Origin: Actinomyces gerencseriae DSM 6844
GTDB lineage: Bacteria > Actinomycetota > Actinomycetes > Actinomycetales > Actinomycetaceae
DNA length: 64,000 nucleotides
Reading direction: 5' to 3'
Assembly: GCF_000429265.1 (NCBI RefSeq)
Contig: NZ_AUBN01000016.1
Coordinates: forward strand, 1 to 64,000
The position numbers and the translations under genes were made by a program. This document shows positions 56,569-64,000 of the stretch, piece by piece (position 1 is the stretch's first letter; each line of letters starts with the position of its first letter). The notes under the pieces are model-generated. The model saw only the letters and a program-made list of their open reading frames with translations. It had not been told where the DNA came from and made no database searches.

Positions 56569-56987
56569 CCTTCCGAACGCACGCCGGCGAGTATCTCGCG
56601 CACCCGAGTAGGCTCGTCGTCGTAGGCGCCCATCGCCTGGGCATCCGCGACCATGTCCGACAGCGCCTCGCTCGCTGTGCGCCGCTGACGATTCCGGAAC
56701 TGGAGCACATCGGCGAGATGGAGTCGCCGGTGCCGACGGATCTTCTCGAAGGGGATCTCGCCGGCATCCAGCATCCTCACCAGCGTCGACCGCGAGATGC
56801 CGAGCATGTCGGCCGCCTCCTGCGTCGTCAGCCGAGTGCTCTGCGGCGCGACCGTCACGGCCAGCCCCTGCTGCATCGCCCGTGCGACACGAACGAGGAC
56901 ATCCGCCACGTCCGGGCTCACCTCGACCTTCTCTCCGTCGACCATCAGACGCAGGCACGCCCTGCCGATGGGGCGCGCGAGGATCAT
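56565..56987 (-). CDS. Excisionase-type HTH antitoxin
   Basis: 140 residues from ATG 56987. The MerR/excisionase-like helix-turn-helix is STRLTTQEAADMLGISRSTL, then VRMLDAGEIPFEKIRRHRRL, about residues 52-92, followed by a charged helical tail that in such pairs clamps the PIN toxin. The ATG of the toxin overlaps its stop. The protein looks intact although the toxin is broken, so it may now act only as a DNA-binding regulator. A 117-bp inverted-repeat element lies 24 nt upstream, in its promoter region. Confidence 0.8.
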   Translation of the reverse strand: MILARPIGRACLRLMVDGEKVEVSPDVADVLVRVARAMQQGLAVTVAPQSTRLTTQEAADMLGISRSTLVRMLDAGEIPFEKIRRHRRLHLADVLQFRNRQRRTASEALSDMVADAQAMGAYDDEPTRVREILAGVRSEG

Positions 56988-57010
56988 AGGACTCACCCGG
57001 GCGGAAGGTT

Positions 57011-57127
57011 GTCCAGATCTGCCACAAAGGAACCGCGAGGCGGAATCGACTGTGAAAAAAGCCCGGAATACCAACGATTCTCCTCGTACACCCCGACAGA
57101 ATCCGGACCTTTGTGGCAGATCTGGAC
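57011..57127. mobile_element. 117-bp inverted-repeat element (MITE-like), copy 2
   Basis: GTCCAGATCTGCCACAAAGG (57011-57030) and its exact reverse complement (57108-57127) form a perfect 20-bp terminal inverted repeat. Copy 1 has different arm bases but the same outer GTCC/GGAC and AAGG/CC ends, and the two share the interior GTGAAAAAA.CCCGGAATA type core. It sits in the promoter region of the antitoxin gene. Confidence 0.65.
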
Positions 57128-57507
57128 ACTCCGGCACCGGGACGGGACGCTCCGCGACGCCCCAGGGCGGCCCCACCCGGGAGAACGGCAACGCACACCG
57201 ACCCTGCGAAGGCCTACTCCACGAACGGGCTCTCCTGGGCCGCAGCGAAGGCGCGGGCAGGCGCAGGTGGACAGGGCGCTCGCTCCGAAGCGGCCACCCG
57301 GCCCGGCCCCGCCTCTGGCCGGCCATCCCCGGCGAGCCCGGTTCACCGAATCCGCCGGCCATGCCCAGAGCGCGACCCGGCCGATCATCCCGCGCCGAGG
57401 CCGGCACTACGCGCCCCGGCGCCGGACCGCCCGGCGGCCCGGCGCCCTCCTCCAGGTCCGCCGTGCTCGTCACGACAGGACCGCCCGGCCGCCCGGCGAC
57501 GTCGGAC
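57128..57507. other. 380-bp gap between the inverted-repeat element and fda
   Basis: Very GC-rich; no gene, RNA or repeat recognised. Confidence 0.4.
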
Positions 57508-58392
57508 TCAGGTCGTCGAGGCCCGATAGATGCTGTCGATCGAGGCGGCCAGGGCGGCGTCGAACTCCTCCCGGGTCTGACCCGCGTCGAGGCCCTCGAG
57601 AAGAGCGCGGGAGAAGCTGGCGATGAGACCGTGGTTGCGCGCCAGCCTCCGGTCGGCCTCCTCACGGCTGTACCCGCCGGAAAGCGCGGCGATGCGCGCC
57701 ACGCGGGGGTGGCGCATGAGCCCGGAGTAGAAGTCCGTCACCGAGGGGATCGTCAGCTTGAGGATGACGTCGCGGCCGGGGCGGAGGTCGTCGAGGTGCG
57801 CGGTCAGGGACGACAGGAGCAGCAGCTCGATGCCGGTCTTGTCCGAGGCGTGAATGTCCACCTCGGGCTCGATGATGGGGGTGAGTCCGGCGTCGAGGAT
57901 CCGGTCCGCGATCTCGAACTGCTGGTCGACGACGGCACGCACGCCGGCGGTGTCCGCGTGGAGGATGACGGAGCGCATCTTCGTGCCGAAGACGTGGGCG
58001 CCCGCCGCCTTGGCGAGGGTGGCATCCAGGTCGGGGATCGGCTTCATGAGGCGGGCGCCATGGGCCTCGGCCTCAAGGCCCTTGTCCACCTTGAGGAAGG
58101 GGACGACGCCCTTGACGTCCCACAGGTAGTCGGCCGTGGGACGGCCCTCGACGGTCGAGTCGAGGGTGCGCTCGAAGAGGATCGCGGCGAGGATCCTCTC
58201 CGAGGTGAAGGCGGGACTGGTCATGACGCGGGTGCGCATGGCGTGGACGAGGTCGAACATCTCCTCGTCGGTGCTCCAGGCCTCGGGGCCGATGCCGTAG
58301 GCCTCGAGGGCGCGCGGGGTGGAGCCCCCGGACTGGTCGAGGGCGGCGATGAAGCCGGCTCCGTCACGCATCCTGTTCATCTGCTCGGACAT
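57508..58392 (-). CDS. fda: Class I fructose-bisphosphate aldolase
   Basis: 294 residues, the usual size of the short bacterial class I enzyme. GFIAALDQSGGSTPRALEAY opens the barrel. FLKVDKGLEAEAHGARLMKP, EPEVDIHASDKTGIE and the Schiff-base lysine strand VILKLTIPS follow. It splits fructose-1,6-bisphosphate into two triose phosphates in glycolysis. It starts at ATG 58392 (MSEQMNRMRDGAGF). A standard, intact housekeeping gene. Confidence 0.95.
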   Translation of the reverse strand: MSEQMNRMRDGAGFIAALDQSGGSTPRALEAYGIGPEAWSTDEEMFDLVHAMRTRVMTSPAFTSERILAAILFERTLDSTVEGRPTADYLWDVKGVVPFLKVDKGLEAEAHGARLMKPIPDLDATLAKAAGAHVFGTKMRSVILHADTAGVRAVVDQQFEIADRILDAGLTPIIEPEVDIHASDKTGIELLLLSSLTAHLDDLRPGRDVILKLTIPSVTDFYSGLMRHPRVARIAALSGGYSREEADRRLARNHGLIASFSRALLEGLDAGQTREEFDAALAASIDSIYRASTT

Positions 58393-58916
58393 GGTGGCCT
58401 CCTGAGCGGTGCGCGGCCGCAGTATCTCCGCGGAGTGATCGTGACCGCCACTTCAAGTGTATGTGGCGCGCCTCTCAGACAACAGGGGGTGACGGGCCCC
58501 GGAGTGCGAGGCGAGGTCGCCTGAAGGACCTCGCGGATGCCTCCTCCCTCGCCTTCGATGAGCCGAGCGCCGGAGGTGCGAAGGTTCTTGCACATGTCGT
58601 ACAGGACGGGGCTGACGGCGCTCTTGCCGCCGGGGCGCCCGAGCTGCCGCTCCGAGACGCCCCGCAATTCTCCAGGGCTGGTCACGACCAGCTTGTCCTC
58701 GACGATCCCGATCTCCACACGCTTGGACTCGGCGATGGCATCGAGATTCCTGTGCACCAGGGCGTGAGTCCGCTCCTCGGCCCCCTCGAACTCGACGGTC
58801 GAGAAGGTGCGGGTCACAGGCGGCGCCACAGCCTCCCGAGCCTGACCGGCAACCCCCTGCTCGAGCACGGCGACATCCTCGAGCCGACGGGAGCGAAGCC
58901 CTACCGTCACTCGCAC
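58377..58916 (-). pseudogene. AlbA_2/HATPase-type putative regulator, remnant
   Basis: The frame from GTG 58916 contains VTRTFSTVEFEG, ALVHRNLDAIAESKRVEIGI, VVTSPGELRG, and VLYDMCKNLRTSGARLIEGE with GGGIREV. These are pieces of the C-terminal HATPase-like region of AlbA_2 (AAA_4) DNA-binding regulators. The stretch before ALVHR has lost about 20 residues, the AlbA_2 DNA-binding half is missing entirely, and the frame runs into the fda start. A decayed fragment. Confidence 0.6.
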
Positions 58917-58929
58917 TGACCGACTGCCA

Positions 58930-58942
58930 GTGTCAGTGACAC
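58930..58942. promoter_or_regulatory. GTGTCAGTGACAC palindrome
   Basis: A perfect 13-bp palindrome, with further TCACTGA words at 58960 and 59000. No assigned protein. Confidence 0.35.
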
Positions 58943-59053
58943 ACTAGCGGAGCACGATGTCACTGATGGCGCCGCTGCTCCCGTCACTGACAGCAAGACC
59001 GGTGCTCCCGGTGCCGCTCCCGCTGTCACTCACGCCTCGGCCGAGCCCGCCCC

Positions 59054-59920
59054 TCAGCCGGCGAACGCCAGCGGCTCCATGCCGCGCACGCCGACCTCGG
59101 CGGCGTACACGGACCCGGCCGCAGGCTCGACGTCGTCGGGCAGGTTCTCGCGCGAGGTCGTGATGAACAGCCACTCCAGGCCCTCCCCGCCGAAGGCGCA
59201 GGCGGTCACCTGCCGCACCGGCACCTCGACGGTCTCGGACAGCCTCCCCTCGGCGTCGTAGCCCCGCACGGCCCCGCCCCCGTTGAGGGCGACCCACACC
59301 CCGCCGTCGGCGTCCACGGTCAGGCCGTCCGGGTGACCGGCCCCCTCCTCGATCGTGACGAAGGGCCTCGGGTCCACCAGCCCCGCTTCGGCGTCGTAGT
59401 CGAGGACCGTGACGGTCAGCGTCGGGGTATCGACCCAGTAGGCGCGCGCGCCGTCCGGGCTGAAGCCCAGGCCGTTGCAGATCGTCGCCCCGCCCCAGGC
59501 CCGCTGCGGCTCGGCCCCCGGCCCGTCCCAGCGGTGGACGGAGGCGGCGCCCGGAGTCTTGTCGTAGGACATCGACCCGATCCAGAACCGGCCGTCCGGG
59601 TCGCAGCCGCCCTCGTTCGTGCGGACCGTCGGATCGTCCCAGAGGGCGACGACCTCCGCCAGGTCGCTCAGGTCCTCCGCCCGCCCCAGGGCGATGCCGC
59701 GCTCGGTGGCGACGACCGCTCCGCCACCCGTGCGCGGCCGGATCACCGAGGCCACCGGCGAGGGCACGGGCAGACGGCGATGGCCGCCCCCGGCCCCCTC
59801 GTCCAACTCGACGACGGCGCCGGCGAGCATGTCGACCAGGCGCAGGCGCCGGGTGGCCGGCCACCAGCAGGGGCCCTCCCCGTGGTAGGTGATGGAGTCC
59901 GTGACGCGCTCAGCCCTCAT
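59054..59920 (-). CDS. SMP-30/gluconolactonase-family protein
   Basis: 288 residues from ATG 59920. A six-bladed propeller signature is clear: ITYHGEGPCWWPATRRLRLV with the first metal Glu; TNEGGCDPDGRFWIGSMSYD; NGLGFSPDGARAYWVDTPTL; and HPDGLTVDADGGVWVALNGG. These give the Glu/Asn/Asn/Asp metal site. It hydrolyses sugar lactones such as gluconolactone in the cytoplasm. A longer frame to 59977 exists but adds unlike sequence. A repeat hairpin lies just upstream, at 59992. Confidence 0.9.
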   Translation of the reverse strand: MRAERVTDSITYHGEGPCWWPATRRLRLVDMLAGAVVELDEGAGGGHRRLPVPSPVASVIRPRTGGGAVVATERGIALGRAEDLSDLAEVVALWDDPTVRTNEGGCDPDGRFWIGSMSYDKTPGAASVHRWDGPGAEPQRAWGGATICNGLGFSPDGARAYWVDTPTLTVTVLDYDAEAGLVDPRPFVTIEEGAGHPDGLTVDADGGVWVALNGGGAVRGYDAEGRLSETVEVPVRQVTACAFGGEGLEWLFITTSRENLPDDVEPAAGSVYAAEVGVRGMEPLAFAG

Positions 59921-59991
59921 GGGACCACGGTACGCGCCGTCCGTCCGGTGCCGCCGCCCGCCGTCGGGAGCGGACATTCCTGCACGAGGCC

Positions 59992-60044
59992 GGCTTTTCG
60001 TCGCGAGTCCGACGACGCCGTCGTCCGACTCGCGCCGAAAAGCC
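59992..60044. repeat. Hairpin of the 22-bp repeat family, copy B (no tandem units)
   Basis: GGCTTTTCG and CGAAAAGCC enclose CGCGAGTC/GACTCGCG and GACGAC-GCC-GTCGTC. The arms of about 25 nt differ from full complementarity at only two positions. The GTCCGACGACGCCGTCGTCC centre is shared with copy C. Confidence 0.85.
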
Positions 60045-60106
60045 CGACTCGACGGGGCCGGGCCGGCCAGGGCGCCTCGACCGCTCCCGGACCCGGCGTC
60101 CCGCGG

Positions 60107-60970
60107 TCAGAAGGCCGGGAGGACCGAGCCGTCGGTCCAGGTCTGCTCGATGTAGGTCCGCAGCTCCCCGGAGTTCATGAGCTCGGCGAGCTTCTTCAGG
60201 TGCTCGTCGTCCTTGTCCTTGGTGCGCACGACGAGCTCGTTGGCGTACGGGGAGTCCGCGCCGCCCTGTTCGAGGATGAGCGCGTCCCGGCTCGGCCTGA
60301 GATCGGCCTCGAGGGCGTAGTTGCCGTTGATGACCGCTGCGTCGGCGTCCTGCATGGAGCGGGCGACCTGGGCGCCCTCCAGGGTGGAGAAGGTGAGGTT
60401 CTTCGGGTTGGAGGTGATGTCGGCGTCCGTCGGCAGCTCGACCGTCTCGTCGAGCGTGATGAGCCCGGCCTGGGCGAGCAGCTTGAAGCCGCGGGCCGTG
60501 TTCGCCGGGTCGTTGTTGAGAAGGATGCTCCCGCCCGCGGGGATGTCCTCGACCCTGCCGACCGTGGAGGAGTACAGGCCCAGGGGCTCGACGTGGACGT
60601 CGGCGATGGAGACGAAGTCGTACCCCTTCTCGTCGATCTGCTGCTTGAGGAAGTTGGGCGTCTGGAAGTAGTTCGCCGCCAGGGAGCCGTCGTTCAAGGA
60701 CGAGTTCGGCGTCTGGTAGTCGTTGATCTCCTTGATGTCCAGGCTCAGTCCGGCGTCGGCCGCCAGGTTGTCCTGGACCCACCGGAGAATGGTGGCGTGG
60801 GGCTGCGGGGTGGCGCCGATGGCGATGGTGGCGACGCCGTTCTTCACGTCGATGCCGCCGTTGGATCCGCAGGCCGCGAGTGCGAGGGAGGTGGCGGAGA
60901 CGAGGCCGCCGACCAGGGCGGTGCGACGGGAGATCGGCGCGGAGGCGACGGAGGACAGGACGGGGGTCAT
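60107..60970 (-). CDS. metQ: Methionine ABC transporter substrate-binding lipoprotein
   Basis: 287 residues from ATG 60970. The signal SRRTALVGGLVSATSLALAA ends in a lipobox with Cys34, and the twin-Arg start suggests Tat export. NlpA/MetQ signatures follow: ATIAIGATPQPHATILRWVQ, FQTPNFLKQQIDEKGYDF and VINGNYALEADL. It captures methionine outside the membrane for MetNI. It is the last gene of metNIQ; a 179-nt gap with GC-rich sequence separates it from metI. Confidence 0.93.
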   Translation of the reverse strand: MTPVLSSVASAPISRRTALVGGLVSATSLALAACGSNGGIDVKNGVATIAIGATPQPHATILRWVQDNLAADAGLSLDIKEINDYQTPNSSLNDGSLAANYFQTPNFLKQQIDEKGYDFVSIADVHVEPLGLYSSTVGRVEDIPAGGSILLNNDPANTARGFKLLAQAGLITLDETVELPTDADITSNPKNLTFSTLEGAQVARSMQDADAAVINGNYALEADLRPSRDALILEQGGADSPYANELVVRTKDKDDEHLKKLAELMNSGELRTYIEQTWTDGSVLPAF

Positions 60971-61149
60971 GGTGGTTCCTTGCTCGTGGAGGGGCCGGGC
61001 CGGATGACGGGCCGACCGGGGTGACGTGAGGACTGCGGAGGACCGGCCGGTGCGCGGACGACCGGCCGGGCCGAGCGGGCCGCGTCGGGGCCGGCGCCGC
61101 GGCACGGCGCGCCGCGGGGCCCCGAGCGGGTGCTCCGGCTGGTCGTGGC

Positions 61150-61902
61150 TCAGCGGTGATCGACCAGCCGGCTGAGCATGTCGCCCACCACCTGGATGAC
61201 GCCGACGATGACCGCGATGAGGACGACGGCGATGACCATGACGTCGCTCATGTTCCGGTTGTATCCGTACTGGATGGCGAAGTCGCCCAGCCCCCCGCCG
61301 CCGACCGTCCCGGCCATCGCCGAGTAGCCGAGCAGCGTGATGATCGTGACGGTCCCGGACTGGATGAGCGTGGGCAGCGCCTCCCGGACGAGGACGCCCC
61401 ACGTGATCTGGGAGCCGGACGCCCCCATCATGAGGGCCGCCTCCACCTTGCCGTGGTCGACGTCGTTGATGGCGGTCTCCACCAGGCGGGCGTAGAAGGG
61501 GATGGCGCCGATCGTCAGCGGCACGCACGCGGCGGCCCACCCGACCGAGGTCCCCACGATGAGGCGGGTCACCGACGCGATGGCGACCATGAGGACGATG
61601 AAGGGCATCGAGCGGCCGATGTTGACGATCTGGGACAGGATCTCGTAGACCGCGCGGTTGCGGTGCTGGCCGCGCTTTCCGGTGGTGACCAGGGCGAGTC
61701 CGAGGAGCAGTCCGAAGCCGATGACGAGGACGCCGGAGACGAAGGTCATGGCGAAGGTCTCGGCCGTGGCGGGGCCGAGGTGGCTCTTGACGGCCGGGTT
61801 GGAGAACCAGGTGCCGTCACCGCTGCGAGCGGCGAGAGCGCCGGCCGACGGCGCGGGCCCGGCGACGGGCGAGGAGAGGAGAGCAGTCGTCACAGGGCTC
61901 AC
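61150..61902 (-). CDS. metI: Methionine ABC transporter permease
   Basis: 250 residues with five predicted membrane helices. The segments ETFAMTFVSGVLVIGFGLLL, NIGRSMPFIVLMVAIASVTR and the C-terminal AGTVGGGGLGDFAIQYGYNR are strongly conserved in MetI. The first 35 residues form an Ala/Pro/Gly-rich extension. It overlaps metN by four bases and forms the membrane channel for methionine import. Confidence 0.93.
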   Translation of the reverse strand: MSPVTTALLSSPVAGPAPSAGALAARSGDGTWFSNPAVKSHLGPATAETFAMTFVSGVLVIGFGLLLGLALVTTGKRGQHRNRAVYEILSQIVNIGRSMPFIVLMVAIASVTRLIVGTSVGWAAACVPLTIGAIPFYARLVETAINDVDHGKVEAALMMGASGSQITWGVLVREALPTLIQSGTVTIITLLGYSAMAGTVGGGGLGDFAIQYGYNRNMSDVMVIAVVLIAVIVGVIQVVGDMLSRLVDHR

Positions 61903-63005
61903 GGGCGCACCTCCGCGATGAGACCGGCGTCGTGCAGGGCCTCGACGATGGCCCGGGCACGATCGGCCGGGATGGTCAGGGCCAGCCGCCCGACCTGGGC
62001 GGTGCCCAGGGTCTCGAAGACTCCCCCGGCGACGTCCGCACCCTGCTCGGCGACCAGGGCGAGCACCTGGGCGGCGGCGGGCTCGCCCGGGTGCGCCGTC
62101 AGGGCGACATCGATCACGGCGTCAGCAGCGCCGTCGGGGCCGGAGCCGTGACCGTGAGCCCCGCCGGCGGTGCGCACGGCCGCGGGCACGTCCGGTGGCG
62201 GGACGAGCTCGCGGGAGAGCCGGGAATCGACGTCGGAGACGACGGCCTCGATGGGGCCGGACTGGACGATCCGACCGGCCTCCAGGAGGCTGACGGAGTC
62301 GCAGATCCGGCGAACGACGCTCATCTCGTGGGTGATGATGACGACGGTGACGCCCAGACGGTCGCGCACATCGCGAATGAGGTCGAGGATCGAGCGGGTC
62401 GTCTCGGGGTCGAGGGCGCTGGTGGGCTCGTCGCACAGGAGGACGGCGGGCTCGTCGGCCAGGGCCCGGGCGATGCCGACGCGCTGCTGCTGGCCACCGG
62501 AGAGCTGGGCGGGGTAGGACGAGCCGCGGTCCGCCAGGCCCACGAGCTCGAGCATCCGGGAGACCCTGCCGCGGCGCTGCCCCTTCTGCGCCCCGGCCAG
62601 GTCGAGGGGGTAGGCGATGTTCTGAGCGGCCGTGCGCTGCTCGAGGAGGTTGGCGTGCTGGAAGACCATGCCGATGGCGCGCCGGGCCTTGCGCAGCTCG
62701 GAGGCGCTGAGCGAGGTCACGTCCTGACCCGCGACGCGCACCTCGCCGTCGGTGGGCCTCTCGAGGGCGGTCAGGCAGCGCACGAGGGTGGACTTGCCCG
62801 CGCCGGAGGTGCCGACGACGCCGTGGATGGAGCCGGCGGGGATCTCAAGGGTGAGCCCGTCCAGGGCGCGCACGTCCGACCCGTCGCGCAGGTGGTAGAT
62901 CTTGTGGACGTTCCGCAGCGAGATCATGGACTCATCCGCGCCGGGGGCGCCCACCGGGGCACCGGCCCGGGCCGAGTCGCTGGCGGGTGCGGGGTCTGCG
63001 GTCAC
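61899..63005 (-). CDS. metN: Methionine ABC transporter ATP-binding protein
   Basis: 368 residues from GTG 63005. Walker A GVVGTSGAGKST, signature LSGGQQQRVGIARAL and Walker B VLLCDEPTSALD are intact. The C-terminal NIL domain (VIDVALTAHPGEPAAAQVLA) gives feedback inhibition by methionine. I choose GTG 63005 because GGAGG lies 5 nt upstream. The in-frame ATG 63017 and GTG 63041 lie inside the riboswitch. A disordered insert sits at about 268-292. It is the first gene of metNIQ. Confidence 0.93.
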   Translation of the reverse strand: MTADPAPASDSARAGAPVGAPGADESMISLRNVHKIYHLRDGSDVRALDGLTLEIPAGSIHGVVGTSGAGKSTLVRCLTALERPTDGEVRVAGQDVTSLSASELRKARRAIGMVFQHANLLEQRTAAQNIAYPLDLAGAQKGQRRGRVSRMLELVGLADRGSSYPAQLSGGQQQRVGIARALADEPAVLLCDEPTSALDPETTRSILDLIRDVRDRLGVTVVIITHEMSVVRRICDSVSLLEAGRIVQSGPIEAVVSDVDSRLSRELVPPPDVPAAVRTAGGAHGHGSGPDGAADAVIDVALTAHPGEPAAAQVLALVAEQGADVAGGVFETLGTAQVGRLALTIPADRARAIVEALHDAGLIAEVRP

Positions 63006-63013
63006 TCGTTCCT

Positions 63014-63100
63014 CCATCGGTCCTGGCGGAAGCACCTGCACCGCTCATGCGGGGGTTGCTGCAACGTCGATGAGCCAGGTCTCTCGGCTGCTCTAGATGG
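63014..63100 (-). promoter_or_regulatory. SAM riboswitch (S-box-like) of metNIQ
   Basis: On the minus strand CCATC (63100-63096) and GATGG (63018-63014) close the structure as P1. In order between them come AGAG, the GAGAGAC..GGC element, TCATCGAC, GCAGCAACC, and GGTGC.GGTGCTTCC, which follow the S-box order AGAG / GAGGGA..GGC / GA / GCAACC / GGTGC..TCC. It ends against the GGAGG of metN, so S-adenosylmethionine binding could hide the ribosome site. Subclass (SAM-I versus SAM-IV) is uncertain. Confidence 0.8.
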
Positions 63101-63196
63101 TCGGGTGACACGTTATTCGGCGGCGACCGGGGACGCAAGTCCCAACACATGAAGGGAGGAACGTCACGCCCGGGCAGGAGCGCAATCGGCTTCGTC

Positions 63197-63389
63197 GAGA
63201 TCGGTCCGGTTCCGGCTCGAGATCGGTCCGGTTCCGGCTCGAGATCGGTCCGGTTCCGGCTCGAGATCGGTCCGACGGAGCCGCGCCCGGCCGTCGGAGA
63301 CACGAGTCGGGCATGTCTGCACGGGCCGGCATTCCGGCGCGAGTCCGACGACGCCGTCGTCCGACTCGAGCAAGGACGCCCGGCTCGAC
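63197..63389. repeat. 22-bp tandem repeat plus hairpin, copy C (fullest copy)
   Basis: GAGATCGGTCCGG units start at 63197, 63219, 63241 and 63263 (period 22; the first three are nearly identical). Then GAGTCGGGC (63304) and the hairpin CGAGTC.GACGAC-GCC-GTCGTC.GACTCG (63340-63368) follow, closed by GCCCGGCTCG. It lies between the divergent metN and PadR genes. Confidence 0.9.
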
Positions 63390-63541
63390 GCACTGCGTCG
63401 AGCCGCGCCACGAACTCACGAGGTGCTGCGGCCCTCGCGACGCCCGGGCGTCCCGGCTCTCACAGGGCGGGCGCCTCCTCCAGGACGTCGGCCTCCCGGC
63501 GGCGCCCGGGTCCCGGAGTCCCTCTCGCCTACTGTGGAGTG

Positions 63542-64000
63542 CATGAGACTCAGGCACGCCATCCTCGGACTGCTGTTCTACGCGCCGCAGAGCGGCTACG
63601 ACCTCAGCCGCGCCTTCGCCAGCTCGGTCGTCCACTTCTGGCACGCCGACCAGTCCCAGATCTACCGCACTCTCGATCGCCTCGAGGCCGACGGCGCCAT
63701 ATCGACGCGAGTCATCCCCCAGAGCGGCCGGCCGGATCGCCGGGTGCACAGCCTGACGGAGTCGGGTCTCGCCGAGCTCGACGCCTGGCTGGCGAGCCCG
63801 CTCGAAACCCGCACGAGCAAGGACCCCGTGCTGGCGCGCGTCTTCTTCGCCGCTCGGCTGGGGCACGACGGAGCCGATGAGCTCCTGGCCGGGATGGAGG
63901 AGCAAGTCCGACGGGACCTGGAGGCCCTGGAGGCGATCGACGTCGACGCGGTGGATCTCGACACCACCCTCAAGGCCGCGACCCTTCGTTACGGGATCGA
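63542..64000 (+). CDS. PadR-family transcriptional regulator (runs off right edge)
   Basis: The frame is open from ATG 63542 to the end of the window, 153 codons. MRLRHAILGLLFYAPQSGYD starts a PadR winged helix, with QIYRTLDRLEADGAISTRV as the recognition and wing part and RRVHSLTESGLAELDAWL after it. The rest is the helical dimerisation domain. PadR proteins repress transport or stress genes and respond to small aromatics or drugs. The target would lie to the right of the window. Confidence 0.9.

Noticed and set aside
63304-63389. GAGTCGGGC hairpin as the terminator of metN
   Set aside because: metN reads leftward away from it; the element lies upstream of both divergent genes and recurs elsewhere.

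Overview
The window is high-GC actinobacterial DNA (mostly about 70% GC by eye, with lower-GC patches), most consistent with Actinomyces or a close relative in Actinomycetaceae. The basis is GTG-rich starts, Tat and lipobox lipoproteins, class I fructose-bisphosphate aldolase, an actinobacterial prephenate dehydratase/fructosamine-kinase/glycosyltransferase neighbourhood, host- and plant-glycan enzymes, and many decayed mobile genes. The genus is an inference.

Layout. 1-2583: decayed mobile DNA (ISAs1-type transposase running off the left edge, an ImmA/IrrE remnant, a frameshifted large serine recombinase) ending at tRNA-Ser(UGA). 2695-9928 (minus): a class III lanthipeptide locus of lower GC. 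It has a lanthionine synthetase (lanKC), a 41-residue GTG-started precursor tucked 5 nt behind it, an ABC exporter, and an ABC ATPase/FtsX-type permease pair. 10073-20123: an alpha-mannoside module (AGE-family isomerase, ROK regulator, sugar ABC importer, GH38 alpha-mannosidase). 20601-24556 (minus): serS, a Cof-type phosphatase and a sugar-binding lipoprotein. 24707-28630 (minus): YheO-like regulator, MalY/PatB-type lyase, NhaC antiporter. 28917-37750: oxyR, lipid kinase, pheA, fructosamine kinase, a large membrane protein and a GT2 enzyme.

38203-44822 is an accessory stretch: hipB with a truncated hipA, an acetyltransferase remnant, two coupled unknown genes, a duplicated structured element, a transposase remnant, and a TetR/HXXEE pair. 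45138-49827 is a LacI-controlled beta-galactosidase operon (lacZ-ebgC) with two operators, followed by an amino-acid permease. 51902-56987 is a second accessory stretch: vsr, an HNH nuclease, a NYN-domain remnant, and an antitoxin beside a broken PIN toxin. 57508-63100 holds fda, an SMP-30-like lactonase and metQIN under a SAM riboswitch. A PadR regulator runs off the right edge.

Three dispersed intergenic repeat families run through the window. The first is a mirror-symmetric array of GGTCGTAC/GTACGACC boxes at an exact 20-bp pitch (five copies). The second is a 22-bp tandem repeat linked to a GAGTCGGGC hairpin (four partial or full copies). The third is a 117-118 bp element whose terminal inverted repeats differ in sequence between copies but stay complementary (two copies). 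In addition, a roughly 205-nt element is duplicated at a 407-410 nt offset with compensatory stem changes. The strongest new biology is the lanthipeptide precursor with two SxxSxxxC labionin-type motifs, followed by these repeat and RNA elements.
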